From NCBI GenBank assembly GCA_022414725.1, contig CM039462.1, positions 52,878,601 through 52,942,600 of the forward strand: 64,000 bases of DNA, given 5' to 3'. The notes beneath the pieces are model-generated. The model worked only from the letters and a program-made list of their open reading frames with translations, was not told where the DNA came from and made no database searches. Every line of letters begins with the position of its first letter. The first letter of the stretch is position 1. Of the stretch, positions 53,780 to 63,180 are shown in pieces. The position numbers and the translations under genes were made by a program. The DNA is from Microglena sp. YARC (lineage: Eukaryota; Chlorophyta; Chlorophyceae; Chlamydomonadales; Chlamydomonadaceae).

Positions 53780-53975
53780 GGCACCCATGGTCAAGTTCTT
53801 GAAAGCTCGTTGAACGGATGAAGGTGCGGGGTTTGAATCCCTTTGGGTACTCTATAGTGTTCGCGGTCGCTGCCAACCGCCATGGTAGCTTTGTTCAGGT
53901 AAATTAGCAGCCCGTTTTATATCGAAAGACAGTGATCCCTGAATACCACGCCCCACCAAGCGTACTCTTTACTTT
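53780..53975 (+). mobile_element. SINE copy, 3' part preserved
   Basis: CTTGAAAGCTCGTTGAACGG, B-box-like GGTTTGAATCCC (53830-53841), GGTCGCTGCCAACCGCCATG, AATTAGCAGCCCG, TGATCCCTGAATACCACGCCCCACCAAGCG and a T-rich end. Closest to the copy at 3510-3712. Confidence 0.7.
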
Positions 53976-54029
53976 TTTGCAGTCCAGGGTAGCCAAATAG
54001 GCTAGAAGGACTTGCCCAACCTTAAAAAA

Positions 54030-55290
54030 ACCCCAGAAGAGGTAAAAAACAGGGGGGGGGGGGGGGGGGGGGTAAGAAAGAACATAGCCCATATTGTGGA
54101 AAATGATTAAATGATCTCCTGTAGTACCCTGCATTTTTTAAACCCAGGGAATGCTGTGGATTGTTTTATAAAACGAGTGCATATTAATAAAATATGCACC
54201 TAAGATAACTCAATGTTTCAGCTTCCCGGAGCCTCCTTATAGTTCCTTGCCTTCCTTCAAAATCCTTTATAAGTTTATAACTAACTTGCCTAGTATCGGC
54301 CTGGAAACTGCATGTGCTTCCTACACAAAGCCCACGAAAAGGTCTGAACGTAGCGCCCACCAGAATTGTGACAGCTGCAAGGTGCACTAGCTTGCTTTAG
54401 TTTGGGCTGAATAGCCAGCCACTGGAGCCACTGGAGCTGACTAGAAGCTGCTGCTTGTAGCCTAAAAGAACAGCTACCGTATGTCTCGAATCATTATATG
54501 GGTCCATCAGTGCATGGGTCCATAAATTGCTCTGCTGTGAATACCGCACACAACAAGAAGCCATTGTTAGGTTGGTTAGGCCCCTGTCAGGCTATCGAGG
54601 CCTCAACTTCCTCGTCACAACTGCCATGTGTGCCACCTCGTAAGCCCCAATTGGGGGTTCTTGGGCCATACTACTGTGCTTTTCCTTGGTGGGACTCCAT
54701 TCCGTACTAACACATGGTGGCAGGCCAGTGAGGGCATACAAGCGGGGTGTTGGTGGCTTAGTGCATGACGCCTTATCATCCAAGTTGGACTTCTGGCTGT
54801 ACTTCTTGAAGTGCTCAGCCTAGCAGATTATGCTTCCTTGGTGTACCACCCGTACCCTACACCCAGGCCCAACACCCAGGCCCTACACCCAGGCCCTACA
54901 CCTGTTGTAGACCGGATTATATACCGGCTACTGAGTTGCTCAGAGAAGCCAGTGTGTAGTCACTGACTGGCTCTGCACTGTGCACGTGTCCCTGTGATAC
55001 CGTGCACCGCCGTGCAGTACGACTGTACTGCCACCGGCTAGTATAACATGCTCGCTCATGCGACATGCTAGTTATCAATTCATATACTGTAAATACATTC
55101 AGTAGCTACATCTCTCCGTGCCACGCAGTCTCACTCGCTACGAGTTTTCATAACACCCAGGCCCTACGCCCAGGCCCTACACCTGCTTTCCCCTTGCTCC
55201 CAATCCTGCTCCATCTCAGACCCACCCCTCCCTTAGTCCAACATTCCCCATTCACCTTGTCTGTATCTGTTAGCGTGAACTACTAGGACT
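54030..55290. other. Spacer; short CCCAGGCCCTACA repeats
   Basis: A G tract at 54052-54072; 54380-54460 carries the CTAGAAGCTGCTGCTTGTAGCC spacer motif. 54865-54905 and 55160-55185 hold ACACCCAGGCCCTAC repeats. No exon is recognised. Confidence 0.4.
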
Positions 55291-55387
55291 ACTCCACGTT
55301 TGGCAGCCCCCCCTTCTCCCCCCTCCACTCTCTATCTCTCCTTCCCCCCTCCCTTCCCACACGCCCTTTCTCATCCACCACATTCCC

Positions 55388-55625
55388 GACATGGGGCCCT
55401 CCCTCGTCATTCGCCCGCCTCCCATGGCCCGGTGTCCTTGTATGCAAGAGGCCCGGCCAGGTCCGTGACATGGGGCCCTCCCTCGTCATTCGCCCGCCTC
55501 CCATGGCCCGGTGTCCTTGTATGCAAGAGGCCCGGGCCAGGTCCTGACATGGGGCCCTCCCTCGTCATTCGCCCGCCTCCCATGGCCCGGTGTCCTTGTA
55601 TGCAAGAGGCCCGGCCAGGTCTGTG
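55388..55625 (+). repeat. Tandem repeat, unit 79 bp, three copies
   Basis: GACATGGGGCCCTCCCTCGT, CATTCGCCCGCCTCCCATGG, CCCGGTGTCCTTGTATGCAA, GAGGCCCGGCCAGGTC; units begin at 55388, 55467 and 55546. Copies are almost identical. 79 bp is not a multiple of three, so frames differ between copies. Confidence 0.95.
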
Positions 55626-55819
55626 ACTCAGGACCGCAGGCCAGCTAGTGGCTGATACCTTCACCCAGATATGGCCCTGATATAGTAGCACAGGCAGGCC
55701 CTATGGCCGCCTCCTCTAGTGTCTACTTAGTGATGACAAGCTCAGCTTGCATCTATCTTATCACAACGTCGTAACGACTTTGTAGCATCTATCGTGTCCC
55801 TGCCCCATCGAGAAGTAGT

Positions 55820-56070
55820 AACAACAAAAAGGGGGTGGGGGGGGGTGGGGGGGGGCCTGACAACTGACTGTGTGTGCGTGTATGTGTGTGTGGTGGGGGA
55901 CAAAAAGGGGGGGGGGGGGGGGGGGGGGGGGCGACAACCGACTGTGTGTGCGTGTATGTGTGTGTGGTGGGGGACAAAAAGGGTGGTGGTGGTGGTGGTG
56001 GTGGGCTGACAACCGACTGTGTGGGCGTGTATGTGTGTGTGGTGGGGGACAAAAAGGATTCTTGCCTCAT
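55820..56070 (+). repeat. Tandem repeat, unit about 74 bp, three copies
   Basis: CTGACAACCGACTGTGTGTG, CGTGTATGTGTGTGTGGTGG, GGGACAAAAAGGGGG, with a variable G or GGT run. Units begin near 55857, 55932 and 56006. Confidence 0.92.
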
Positions 56071-56324
56071 GGGGTGGGTCTCCCTGCACTAGTCCTAGAC
56101 TGGAAGGATTATATATGATTAATACCATGATGCCCCGTGATGATGTGATGCCCCATGATGCCCCATGATGATTTAAGTCTTCGGGGTGCTACTCGGCGCT
56201 GATAGTCAAAGAATTGTTACAATGAGAAGAACCATGAGAAGAGCCTGTACACAGCAGCAGTACACAGCACTACACAAGCGTGCTTCCCACCTACAGGTAC
56301 ACTAGTGGTGTGAATAAACAAGAG

Positions 56325-56575
56325 ACGGTACTTAGCGATACATCGGCGAAACTGCCCGATAGAGCAGTGGAGTCGAGGGCCGCCCTGGGCTGGTACCAAA
56401 AAACAGACTCAGAGGAGGTATCCTGGCAGTACATCGGCGAGCTGCCCGATATAGCAGTGGGGTCGAGGGCTGCCTAGATACCCCCCAAAACAGGACTCTG
56501 AGATGGTACTTGGCCGTATATCGGCGAGCTACCCGATAGAGCAGTGAAGCCAACGGCCACTAAGATACCAATAGA
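56325..56575 (+). repeat. Tandem repeat, unit about 92-95 bp, three copies
   Basis: ATCGGCGAGCTGCCCGATA, AGCAGTGGGGTCGAGGGC, GCC, ACCAAAAAACAGACTCAGAG, GGTACTTGGC. Units near 56338, 56430 and 56518. Lies upstream of the globin gene. Confidence 0.85.
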
Positions 56576-56969
56576 GGAACAAGAGGTTGTTACTCGACGC
56601 TGCTAGTATAATCTTCGCATAGAATTGAAAAGAAGGAACGCCGGTAGGATGGTGCTCCTAGCCAGAGAGTCTCTGCTCCTAGCAGCTTTGGGGTTGGTAC
56701 TAGACCCGGTCGGAAGATATCGGTACGTTCATCGAGTACTGCTGTACATCACGCCACTCACATCAAATGCCCAAATTTGTACCACCATTTGTCTCTCATT
56801 TCAGCAAAAAAGCTCACCAGATCAGTGCTAAGCGTGCCTTTCAGCTTTGTCTTGTGCAGCCAGTTAACTGAGATTCCCTGTTCTATCTTACGAGCCGAGG
56901 TGATACTCATAATAATATCCGGAGGCAGTTGCTCTCGGCCTTCGAAGACTTGCGAGAAACTCTAGCACC

Positions 56970-56984
56970 ATGGCGCACTATAAG
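56970..56984 (+). CDS. Possible first mini-exon of the globin gene (MAHYK)
   Basis: CACCATGGCG is a strong initiation context. ATG GCG CAC TAT AAG is followed by GTCGGT, and the frame continues exactly (phase 0) across a 90-bp intron into CAT GCA ATG at 57075. The alternative start is the ATG pair at 57081-57086 inside the next exon. Confidence 0.35.
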
Positions 56985-58350
56985 GTCGGTTAGCTGAAAT
57001 ACGCAGCAGAGGCAGCGAGTAAAACCACTTATCTGAATCAAGTGCAAACTATCCCCTTTATCTTTCCCGCGCAGCATGCAATGATGGCAGGGGGTGCGTC
57101 GGATCATACAGGGAAGACATTCGTCAAGGAAATCGCGTCGAAGAAGGTCATCGACATGCTGTTTGATAAAGTAAGTTCACTGGTGCCCCCAGCAGTGCCT
57201 CGGACGACGTTTTTCTCTCTCCTTGTTTTTCGCCCTTCACCAACTCACTCACCAATCCTTGACCATTGCCAGCTTCCCTTGAAAACCAATCACTGCTTGC
57301 ATTCAGCTAACCGCTCCCCAGTCCCCCGGCCACCCCAGGAGCCAACTCCCCTGCACCCTATGCCAGCATTCGGAAATCTGTCCGTCCCCATCCTATGTCT
57401 GCGCTTTCGATTCTCATTGATGCATCATCCCTTTTTCTTCTTGTGGCCATCTCAGCTTCTTTGGGCCTTCTCCCATCTTACTCCTGCGCATCACCCCCCT
57501 CTCCCACGAACCCCGACAGTTGATTCCAACAAATACGGTCCCAGCTACCGAACTCTTTCCCACCTCTTGGACTTTTGACTCCCTACACAACCCTTTCTCG
57601 GTAGCGCGTTCAGAAAGGCACTTTTGCATAACCCGCTTAAATTGCCCACAATATACGCTGCCCCTAGTCCTCGTCATCGACATGGATGAAGCAGAAGGAG
57701 AAGCATTGTTGCATCACTGCATCGTTTGGTATCTAACCCTCTGCATAAGACAATTCTTCCCCCATGCGATACCGCGGGGGATTACCACCACCAGGGATCG
57801 CCCCCCCGCCTCCTTCGCCATTCTAGTGAATTGTGTGTTCGTCTTCTGTGTCAACGGCGCCCTTTACGCCACCCTCCCTCCGGACTGTCTACACAATTCA
57901 GGAGATTCCTATTCAATGCGAATAACTTCCTGTACGTGCGAATCGCAAAAGGACACGGCACACACACCGTGGCCCCGGGTGGTTGGCCGATTTCCGGCAT
58001 GACGAGGCAAGGCTGTGGCTCGTAGCCATGCACGTATCGAAGCAAATGCATTTGCCTTACATGCACTGCACCATAAGTTCATACAGTGGACGGTGTTCGG
58101 AAGCACTGAACCTCATCGGGATCTCACGGGGTGCTTGTTGGGGTGTTACTTCTGATGAATGTCGTTACCTTGTCCTGGTGCCACACTGGATGCCTTCCAT
58201 GCACTGCACCATTGCTGTAATTGCCTATAACCATGTTCAAAAGCCCCCCTGTGGTTCTTATTAAGATTATTAAGATGAAGGTGGTGGTTACATTATTCTG
58301 GTGCCCTTTTCGACGCATATGGCTTGACGGTGTCAAAGGGGTCTTAAAGG

Positions 58351-58423
<73 letters not shown>

Positions 58424-61400
58424 ACACACACACACCCCCCCCCCACACACACACACACCACACACACACCACACACCAACAACAACATTGTACGTATGAT
58501 GACGGTGGCTGTTGCACTATCCGGTGCCCCACTGGGCTCAAAAGGCATCCTCATATGACCCTAGCAAGACATCAACCTCTGCAGCTAGCCAGCCATTGAA
58601 CTAGTGAACTACCTACCTTTCTATCCGACTGACCTCCGCATACCCACCTAGAAACAACCATGCAACGAACAAACATACATGCACAAATTCAGCTAGCTAG
58701 CCAGCAAACTAGCAAACAACCTAGCTATCTATTAAGATAGCATACTCACCCCCAGGTACCCACCCATGCAACTAACTAGCAGACTAGTTGACTAAGTTTC
58801 TATCCAACTAATCCACAAACCCCCAGCTGCCCATCAAGAAATCAAACCATGCAACTAACTAGCAGACTAACTGACTAAGGATCTATCCAACTAACCCCCA
58901 CACCCCCAGCTGCCCATCAAGACATCGAACCATGCAACTAACTAACAGACTAACTGACTAAGTATCTATCTACCTAACCCACAAACCCCTAGCTACCCTG
59001 CAAGAAATCAAGCCATGCAAATAACTAACAGGCTGACTGACTAACTAACTAACTGACTAACTGACTAACTGACTAAGTATCTATTCAACTATCTCACAAC
59101 CTCCCAGCTACCCACCAAGACATCAAACCTTGTAAGTGACTAACGTACATACTAAGTAACTAATTAGCTGATTGACCAACCAACTAACCGACCAACCAAC
59201 AAACTAGCCAACTAAATGAACAAATTCTATCCTGAATGCAGATCCTCGCAGACGTCGAGCTAGCATACTTTTTTGAAGGGGTAGACATGGAGTATTTGAA
59301 AAAGAAGCAGGAGGTGATGATGGACGTCATGTTTGGAGGTCTCCAGGTAAACTCAGGGATTTGTTTCCCCGCGACACAAAGCGATCGCTAGTTTTACCCC
59401 GTTTTAGAAAAAATGTCGATGTATAGAACTATTTAAGAGAATATTAGTTTTGTTTTTGCCCCAAATGCACTGTGAAAGCTATATATACCTAGAAAAGGCT
59501 ATAAAAACACTGAAACGCTGTCCCTGGAGGAGGCCTATTACCATGAAGCTAGTAAAAACCCACCTCCGGATTTGAAAAAAATCACTGGGTAAACCCAGAA
59601 AGAAGCTGAATCACTGGGTAAACCCAGAAAATCACTGGGTAAACCCAGAAAGAAGACCTGGTTAGCTGCAATGTAAGGATGTACGCACAGGGTTTGGTAG
59701 TCATTGTTAGACATGGAGTATTTAAAAATGAAGGAGGAGGTGATGAATTACATCATGTTTGGAGGTCTCCTGATCAACCCAGAAAGCTTGTTTGTTATTA
59801 TTACATGGTCTGTCAGCCTTCAGGCTGCTCACCGTCTGCTGTCAGAGTAAAATTTGTGTAGCATAAACACTACTGCACCACACTCCAGAGTACAGAATGT
59901 AAGCACATGGCTGCAGACAGTTTTAAGACATGTCAAAGTCAGAAAGAAGCTGTAGCAGCCTTAAGGATTGCAGCCTTGTTTTGCTTGCAAGCAGCCTTGT
60001 TTTGTAGCAGCCTTGTTTTGTTTACAAGGAAGACTTTTGAGAACAGCGTTTTTATTTGTAATTTATTTATTTATTTTTATAAATTTATTCATTTATAAAT
60101 TTATTCATTTATTTATTTATTTATATTTATCTCAGTTACTGTAGCAGCCTAAAGGATGGATGCACAGGGTTTGGTAGTCATTTGTAGACATAGAATATTT
60201 GAAACAGAAGCAGGGGTTGTTAATGGATGTCATGTTTTGATGCCCCCAGTGGGCGAACGCGGTGGGCAGCGCGTTGCACTGGGGTCGCACGGAGTTGTGA
60301 GGTGCTCAATTTGCGACGCGTCGCACGAAGACTAACACAGTGTGAAAAGGCTGCTAAAGTAACTGTCCTCCGAATAGTAAACAAAGATCCTACAAATGTA
60401 AGGCTCGTAATATCTACGGCAAAATGATTTGTGTCTCTGAGCATTTGTCAGTGCACACGAGTTTTTCACCCCTGACCCCCCCCCCCCCCCCCCCCCCCCC
60501 ATATTGAAAAACTCTTATGGGCTTTGCCCATACAAAGAGAAAAATACAGAAGTACACCCGAGGACACTCCGGGTGGGTGGGTGGGGGTACTGCACGTTTT
60601 TCTTCTTCGTGCGTTGGCTGCAAATTGAGCAACTCAGTGCAACGCGCTGCCCCCCTGAGCACTGCGAAGCACAAAGCACGGAGCCCAGGTTGGTTCAAGG
60701 GGGCATTTCTGACTATTTCAGCCTGAACCATTCGACGCCATGCAGCGACGGAATGGCGACGCGTCGCACACAACAGAAACAGTGGGGGTGCTGGCGTAGT
60801 CCATCGATCTGTTGTTGTTTGCGCAGATGAAAATGTAGAGGACCAGGGAAGATGTTGGAGAACAAAGGAGCAGCACAACAATGCAATTGGTACCGGAGGA
60901 TACGGATGAATAGCACCCCTAGCTGCACTTCTGTCCACACATGAGAAACAGTTGGGGTAGTCCACGGGTCAGGTTCCGATATAGAAAACACTATTCAACC
61001 GTATGCGTTTTGGCCTATGTTAATAGTTAGCCTAGTTGGCTACTCCTGGACTGTAACATATACCGACCTCCCCACACACAAGGTCAACCCAGCAAACCCC
61101 CCACCCCCTACACTGACCCCTAACCCCACCGTGCTCAGACTCCGTCCAGAAGTTTCTCCTTCACAGCCAGCCTGATGATATCGCCATCCTCCACAAGGTT
61201 GACCCCGCAAAACCCCTCACCCCTCACCCCACCGTGATCAGACTCCGCCCAGAAGCTTCTCCTTCACAGCCAGCCTTTTGCATTAGGCTAACTATAGTTT
61301 CGACGATAACCATGGTTTTCATATTCTTCGTCATCGCCAGCATCACTGTCATCACCACCGCCACCATCACCATCATTGTCGCCAGCAGCAGCGCCACCCC

Positions 61401-62943
61401 CACCCCCACGAGTGCAATCAGTTATTCACAAACATCACCATCCTCAACCCCACCATGAGCAGCAGCACTTCCACCTCCACCATCACCACCTTCCTACGCA
61501 CACCCTACAGCAGCCTGCAACCTGTTCAGGTTGCCAAACAGGTGTACATGGTGTTAAGCACCTGCTCAACAACTATATGCCTAGCCCCTGGTTTAACCAA
61601 TGATGAACATAAACTGGTTTTAAACACCCTGAGCACCTCTTTAACAACCTGAGTAGGGTGCAGGCTACTGTAGGGTGTGCCTGGGAAGGTGCTGATGGTG
61701 GTGCTGCTGCAGCTGCTACTTATGTTGGCGGTGAGGATGGTGATGTTCATGAATAACCTCTTGCACCTGGACAGGGTGCAGGTCACCATAAGGACACACA
61801 CACTGTCTGTCCGTCACACCCACTCACCTTCCCACTCATGCACTCACCCACGCACCCATCCACCTTCCCATTCACCTGCTTACCTACTCCCCTTCAACTC
61901 AACACACCTTCCAGATACCCAACCCACCCTCTCTCTACCAGGCTCTGTAAACTGTGTACTTGTGGGAGGCCTGTCTGGAGGCAATTAATCACACGCCCTT
62001 TCATATGCCACTCACTCACTCATCCACTCACCCACCCTCCTTCCCACCCACCCACCCTCTCACCCACCCTCTCTCTACCAGGCTCTGTAAACTGTGTACT
62101 TGTGGGAGGCCTGTCTGGAGGCAATTAATCACACGCCCTTTCATATGCCACTCACTCACTCATCCACTCACCCACCCTCCTTCCCACCCACCCACCCTCT
62201 CACCCACCCTCTCTCTACCAGGCTCTGTAAACTGTGTACTTGTGGGAGGCCTGTCTGGAGGCAATTAATCACACGCCCTTTCATATGCCAATTACTCACT
62301 CATCCACTCACCCACCCTCCTTCCCACCCACCCACCCTCTCACCCACCCTCTCTCTACCAGGCTCTGTAAACTGTGTACTTGTGGGAGGCCTGTCTGGAG
62401 GCAATTAATCACACGCCCTTTCATATGCCACTCACTCACTCACCCACTCACCCACCCTCCTTCCCACCCACCCACCCTCTCTCTACCAGGCTCTGTAAAC
62501 TGTGTACTTGTGGGAGGCCTGTCTGGAGGCAATTAATCACACGCCCTTTCATATGCCACTCACTCACTCACCCACTCATCCTCTCACCCACCCTCCTTCC
62601 CACCCACCCACCCTCTCACCCACTCATTCTCTCACCCACCCTCCTTCCCACCCACCCACCCACTCACCCACTCATCCACTCACCCACCCTCCTTCCCACC
62701 CACCCACCCTCTCACCCACCCTCCCTCTACCAGGCTTTGGAGACTGTGTACTTGCGGGAGGCCCATCTGGAGGCAATCAAGCACCGTGGGCTAACAGAGC
62801 GTCACTGGGAGCGCTTTGTGAAACACTTCGAAGTTACCCTTCGTGAACTGTCACAACAGATCCCAGAAGAGAAGCGAAAGTCAGCTGTGGCCAACATCCG
62901 TGCTACCCGAATGTACTTCGCCCCAGCACGGCCTGGGGAATAA
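56970..62943 (+). CDS. Truncated hemoglobin, group I-like, three main exons (134 codons from the Met pair at 57081)
   Basis: Truncated hemoglobins carry heme in a shortened 2-on-2 helical fold and bind O2 or NO. Exons 57075-57170, 59242-59346 and 62734-62943 are all phase 0. Reading from MMAGG at 57081 gives 30+35+69 residues, the usual family size. Family features: KKVIDMLFDKILADVELAYF (helices A-C, C-D phenylalanines), FEGVDMEYLKKKQEVM (helix E, the K-Q at the end as in the family's E11 Gln), VMFGG, YLREAHLEAIKHRGLTERHW with the proximal heme-ligand His in REAH, and HFEVTLREL. The residue aligned to the usual distal TyrB10 ('FY') is Phe here ('LF'). The Gly-Gly turn before helix A is not obvious. 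An extra 5' mini-exon (56970-56984) is possible. Confidence 0.85.
57075..57170 (+). CDS. Globin exon 1 (helices A-B)
   Basis: Acceptor TTCCCGCGCAG, donor GTAAGT. Encodes HAMMAGGASDHTGKTFVKEI then ASKKVIDMLFDK. KKVIDMLFDK matches helix B of truncated globins. If no mini-exon is used, translation starts at 57081. Confidence 0.8.
57171..58340. other. Globin intron 1, first part: no supported gene
   Basis: Plus open frames at 57042-57578 and 57520-58002 run through this stretch but show no domain. 58030-58230 has loose repeats of CCATGCACTGCACCAT. At 57665-57690 GTCATCGACATG repeats 12 bases from exon 1 and could be a last trace of a border copy. Confidence 0.4.
58350..58480 (+). repeat. C tract and (CA)n
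   Basis: A C run (58357-58392) followed by CA repeats interrupted by CCCCCC, to 58480. Confidence 0.95.
58600..59225 (+). repeat. Tandem repeat, unit about 115 bp, five units, rich in CTAACTGACTAA
   Basis: Units share CCCCCAGCTGCCCATCAAGA, AATCAAACCATGCAACTAAC, TAGCAGACTAACTGACTAAG, TATCTATCCAACTAACCC. They end about 15 bp before the exon 2 acceptor. The CTAAC/CTGAC motifs resemble branch points, so the array multiplies branch-point-like sites. Confidence 0.88.
59242..59346 (+). CDS. Globin exon 2 (helices C-E, 35 codons)
   Basis: Acceptor TGAATGCAG, donor GTAAAC. ILADVELAYFFEGVDMEYLK then KKQEVMMDVMFGGLQ. ADVELAYFFEGVDM is the family's 'L-D--L--FF-G-DM' signature. Both junctions are phase 0. 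Confidence 0.92.
59500..59592 (+). repeat. Dispersed repeat B
   Basis: AAACGCTGTCCCTGGAGGAG, GCCTATTACCATGAAGCTAG, TAAAAACCCACCTCCGGATTTGAAAAAA, matching 40305-40378 and, in reverse, 41300-41385. Followed by AATCACTGGGTAAACCCAGAA repeated three times (59578-59652). Confidence 0.75.
59705..59785 (+). repeat. Copy of the 3' half of globin exon 2
   Basis: TAGACATGGAGTATTTAAAA, ATGAAGGAGGAGGTGATGAA, CATCATGTTTGGAGGTCTCC against the exon's TAGACATGGAGTATTTGAAA, AAGAAGCAGGAGGTGATGAT. The donor is lost (CTGATCAACCCAG). Confidence 0.9.
59800..59870 (-). repeat. Reverse fragment of the GAGCAGCC-GAAGGCTG satellite
   Basis: CAGCCTTCAGGCTGCTCACCGTCTGCTG is the reverse complement of the 4.4-4.9 and 6.1-6.8 kb satellite core. 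A single copy inside the globin intron. Confidence 0.7.
60175..60242 (+). repeat. Second copy of the 3' half of globin exon 2
   Basis: GTAGACATAGAATATTTGAA, ACAGAAGCAGGGGTTGTTAATGGATGTCATGTTTTGATG. Preceded, like the copy at 59705, by GGTTTGGTAGTCATTnGTAGACAT and CAGCCTAAAGGATGGATGCACAG, so the duplicated unit is about 480 bp. Confidence 0.85.
60240..60670. repeat. Inverted GGGCAGCGCGTTGCACT blocks
   Basis: GGTGGGCAGCGCGTTGCACTGGG..GTTGTGAGGTGCTCAATTTGC at 60262-60325 is mirrored by GCAAATTGAGCAACTCAGTGCAACGCGCTGCCCCC at 60620-60655. GCGACGCGTCGCAC occurs in both 60322-60335 and 60757-60771. Origin unknown. Confidence 0.7.
61130..61290 (-). repeat. Two copies of a minus-strand block reading ...RLAVKEKLL-GV and stop
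   Basis: On the minus strand 61200-61136 reads VEDGDIIRLAVKEKLLDGV then TGA; a shorter copy at 61280-61236 reads KRLAVKEKLLGGV then TGA. It looks like the duplicated 3' end of a coding exon, by analogy with the globin and ubiquilin ends, but no rest of a gene is visible upstream in minus direction. Confidence 0.4.
61493..61682. repeat. Hairpin: inverted repeat with arms of about 85 bp
   Basis: CACACCCTACAGCAGCCTGCAACCTGTTCAGGTTGcc... is mirrored by GGGTGCAGGCTACTGTAGGGTGTG; further in, GTGTTAAGCACCTGCTCAACAAC pairs with GAGCACCTCTTTAACAAC-type sequence less well. Part of globin intron 2. Confidence 0.75.
61830..62733 (+). repeat. Five tandem copies of the 5' edge of globin exon 3 with acceptor
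   Basis: 140-bp units: CTCTCTCTACCAG|GCTCTGTAAACTGTGTACTT, GTGGGAGGCCTGTCTGGAGG, CAATTAATCACACGCC, then CACTCACCCACC-rich intron. Exon-copy starts are 61942, 62082, 62222, 62362 and 62490; the true exon starts at 62734. Each has a full acceptor, but the third codon is TAA, so inclusion of any copy would terminate translation. The copies are almost identical to each other and differ from the real exon at the same sites. Confidence 0.97.
62734..62943 (+). CDS. Globin exon 3 (helices F-H and stop)
   Basis: 69 codons and TAA. ALETVYLREAHLEAIKHRGL, TERHWERFVKHFEVTLRELS, QQIPEEKRKSAVANIRATRM, YFAPARPGE. The His in REAH is the proximal heme ligand; H-W and HF--TLREL are the family's G helix. The last ~25 residues correspond to helix H and a short tail. 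Confidence 0.92.
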   Translation, partial: ALETVYLREAHLEAIKHRGLTERHWERFVKHFEVTLRELSQQIPEEKRKSAVANIRATRMYFAPARPGE

Positions 62944-63180
62944 GCCAGCTGCCGCCCACACAGATCCCAGAAGAGATGAGGAATTCAGCCGTGGCCAACA
63001 TCCATGCTACCCTAATGTACTTTGGGGCAGCACAACCAGAGAAATAAGCCAGCTGCTGCCCGCTCGGCCGTACAGATCCCTGGGGAGAAGCAATAGCCAA
63101 CCGTGGCCAACATCTGAGCCACCTGTATGGACTTTGCAGCAGCATGACTGGGGGAATTAGCCAGCTGAGGCCAACACACA
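62944..63180 (+). repeat. Two further copies of the globin 3' end including stop
   Basis: Units starting CAGATCCC at 62857 (real), 62961 and 63073, length 104-112 bp. Copy 2 keeps the reading through AATGTACTT and ends GAGAAATAAGCCAGCTGC; copy 3 is more decayed (GGGGGAATTAGCCAGCTG). This mirrors the ubiquilin 3' end at 6775-7127. Confidence 0.93.

Noticed and set aside
53265..53813. 182-codon plus-strand frame
   Set aside because: Covers dispersed repeats D and A; no domain and no splice support.
57042..57578. 178-codon frame as a single-exon gene
   Set aside because: Only 57075-57170 matches the globin family; the rest follows a clear GTAAGT donor and shows no conserved features.
61954..62536. 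Reading frames of 100-104 codons beginning MYLWEACLEA
   Set aside because: They read through the globin exon 3 edge copies in a frame different from the globin; repeated identically in each unit.
61830..62733. CRISPR-like regular repeat array
   Set aside because: Units are contiguous tandem copies with intron sequence, not repeats with unique spacers, and the DNA is eukaryotic.
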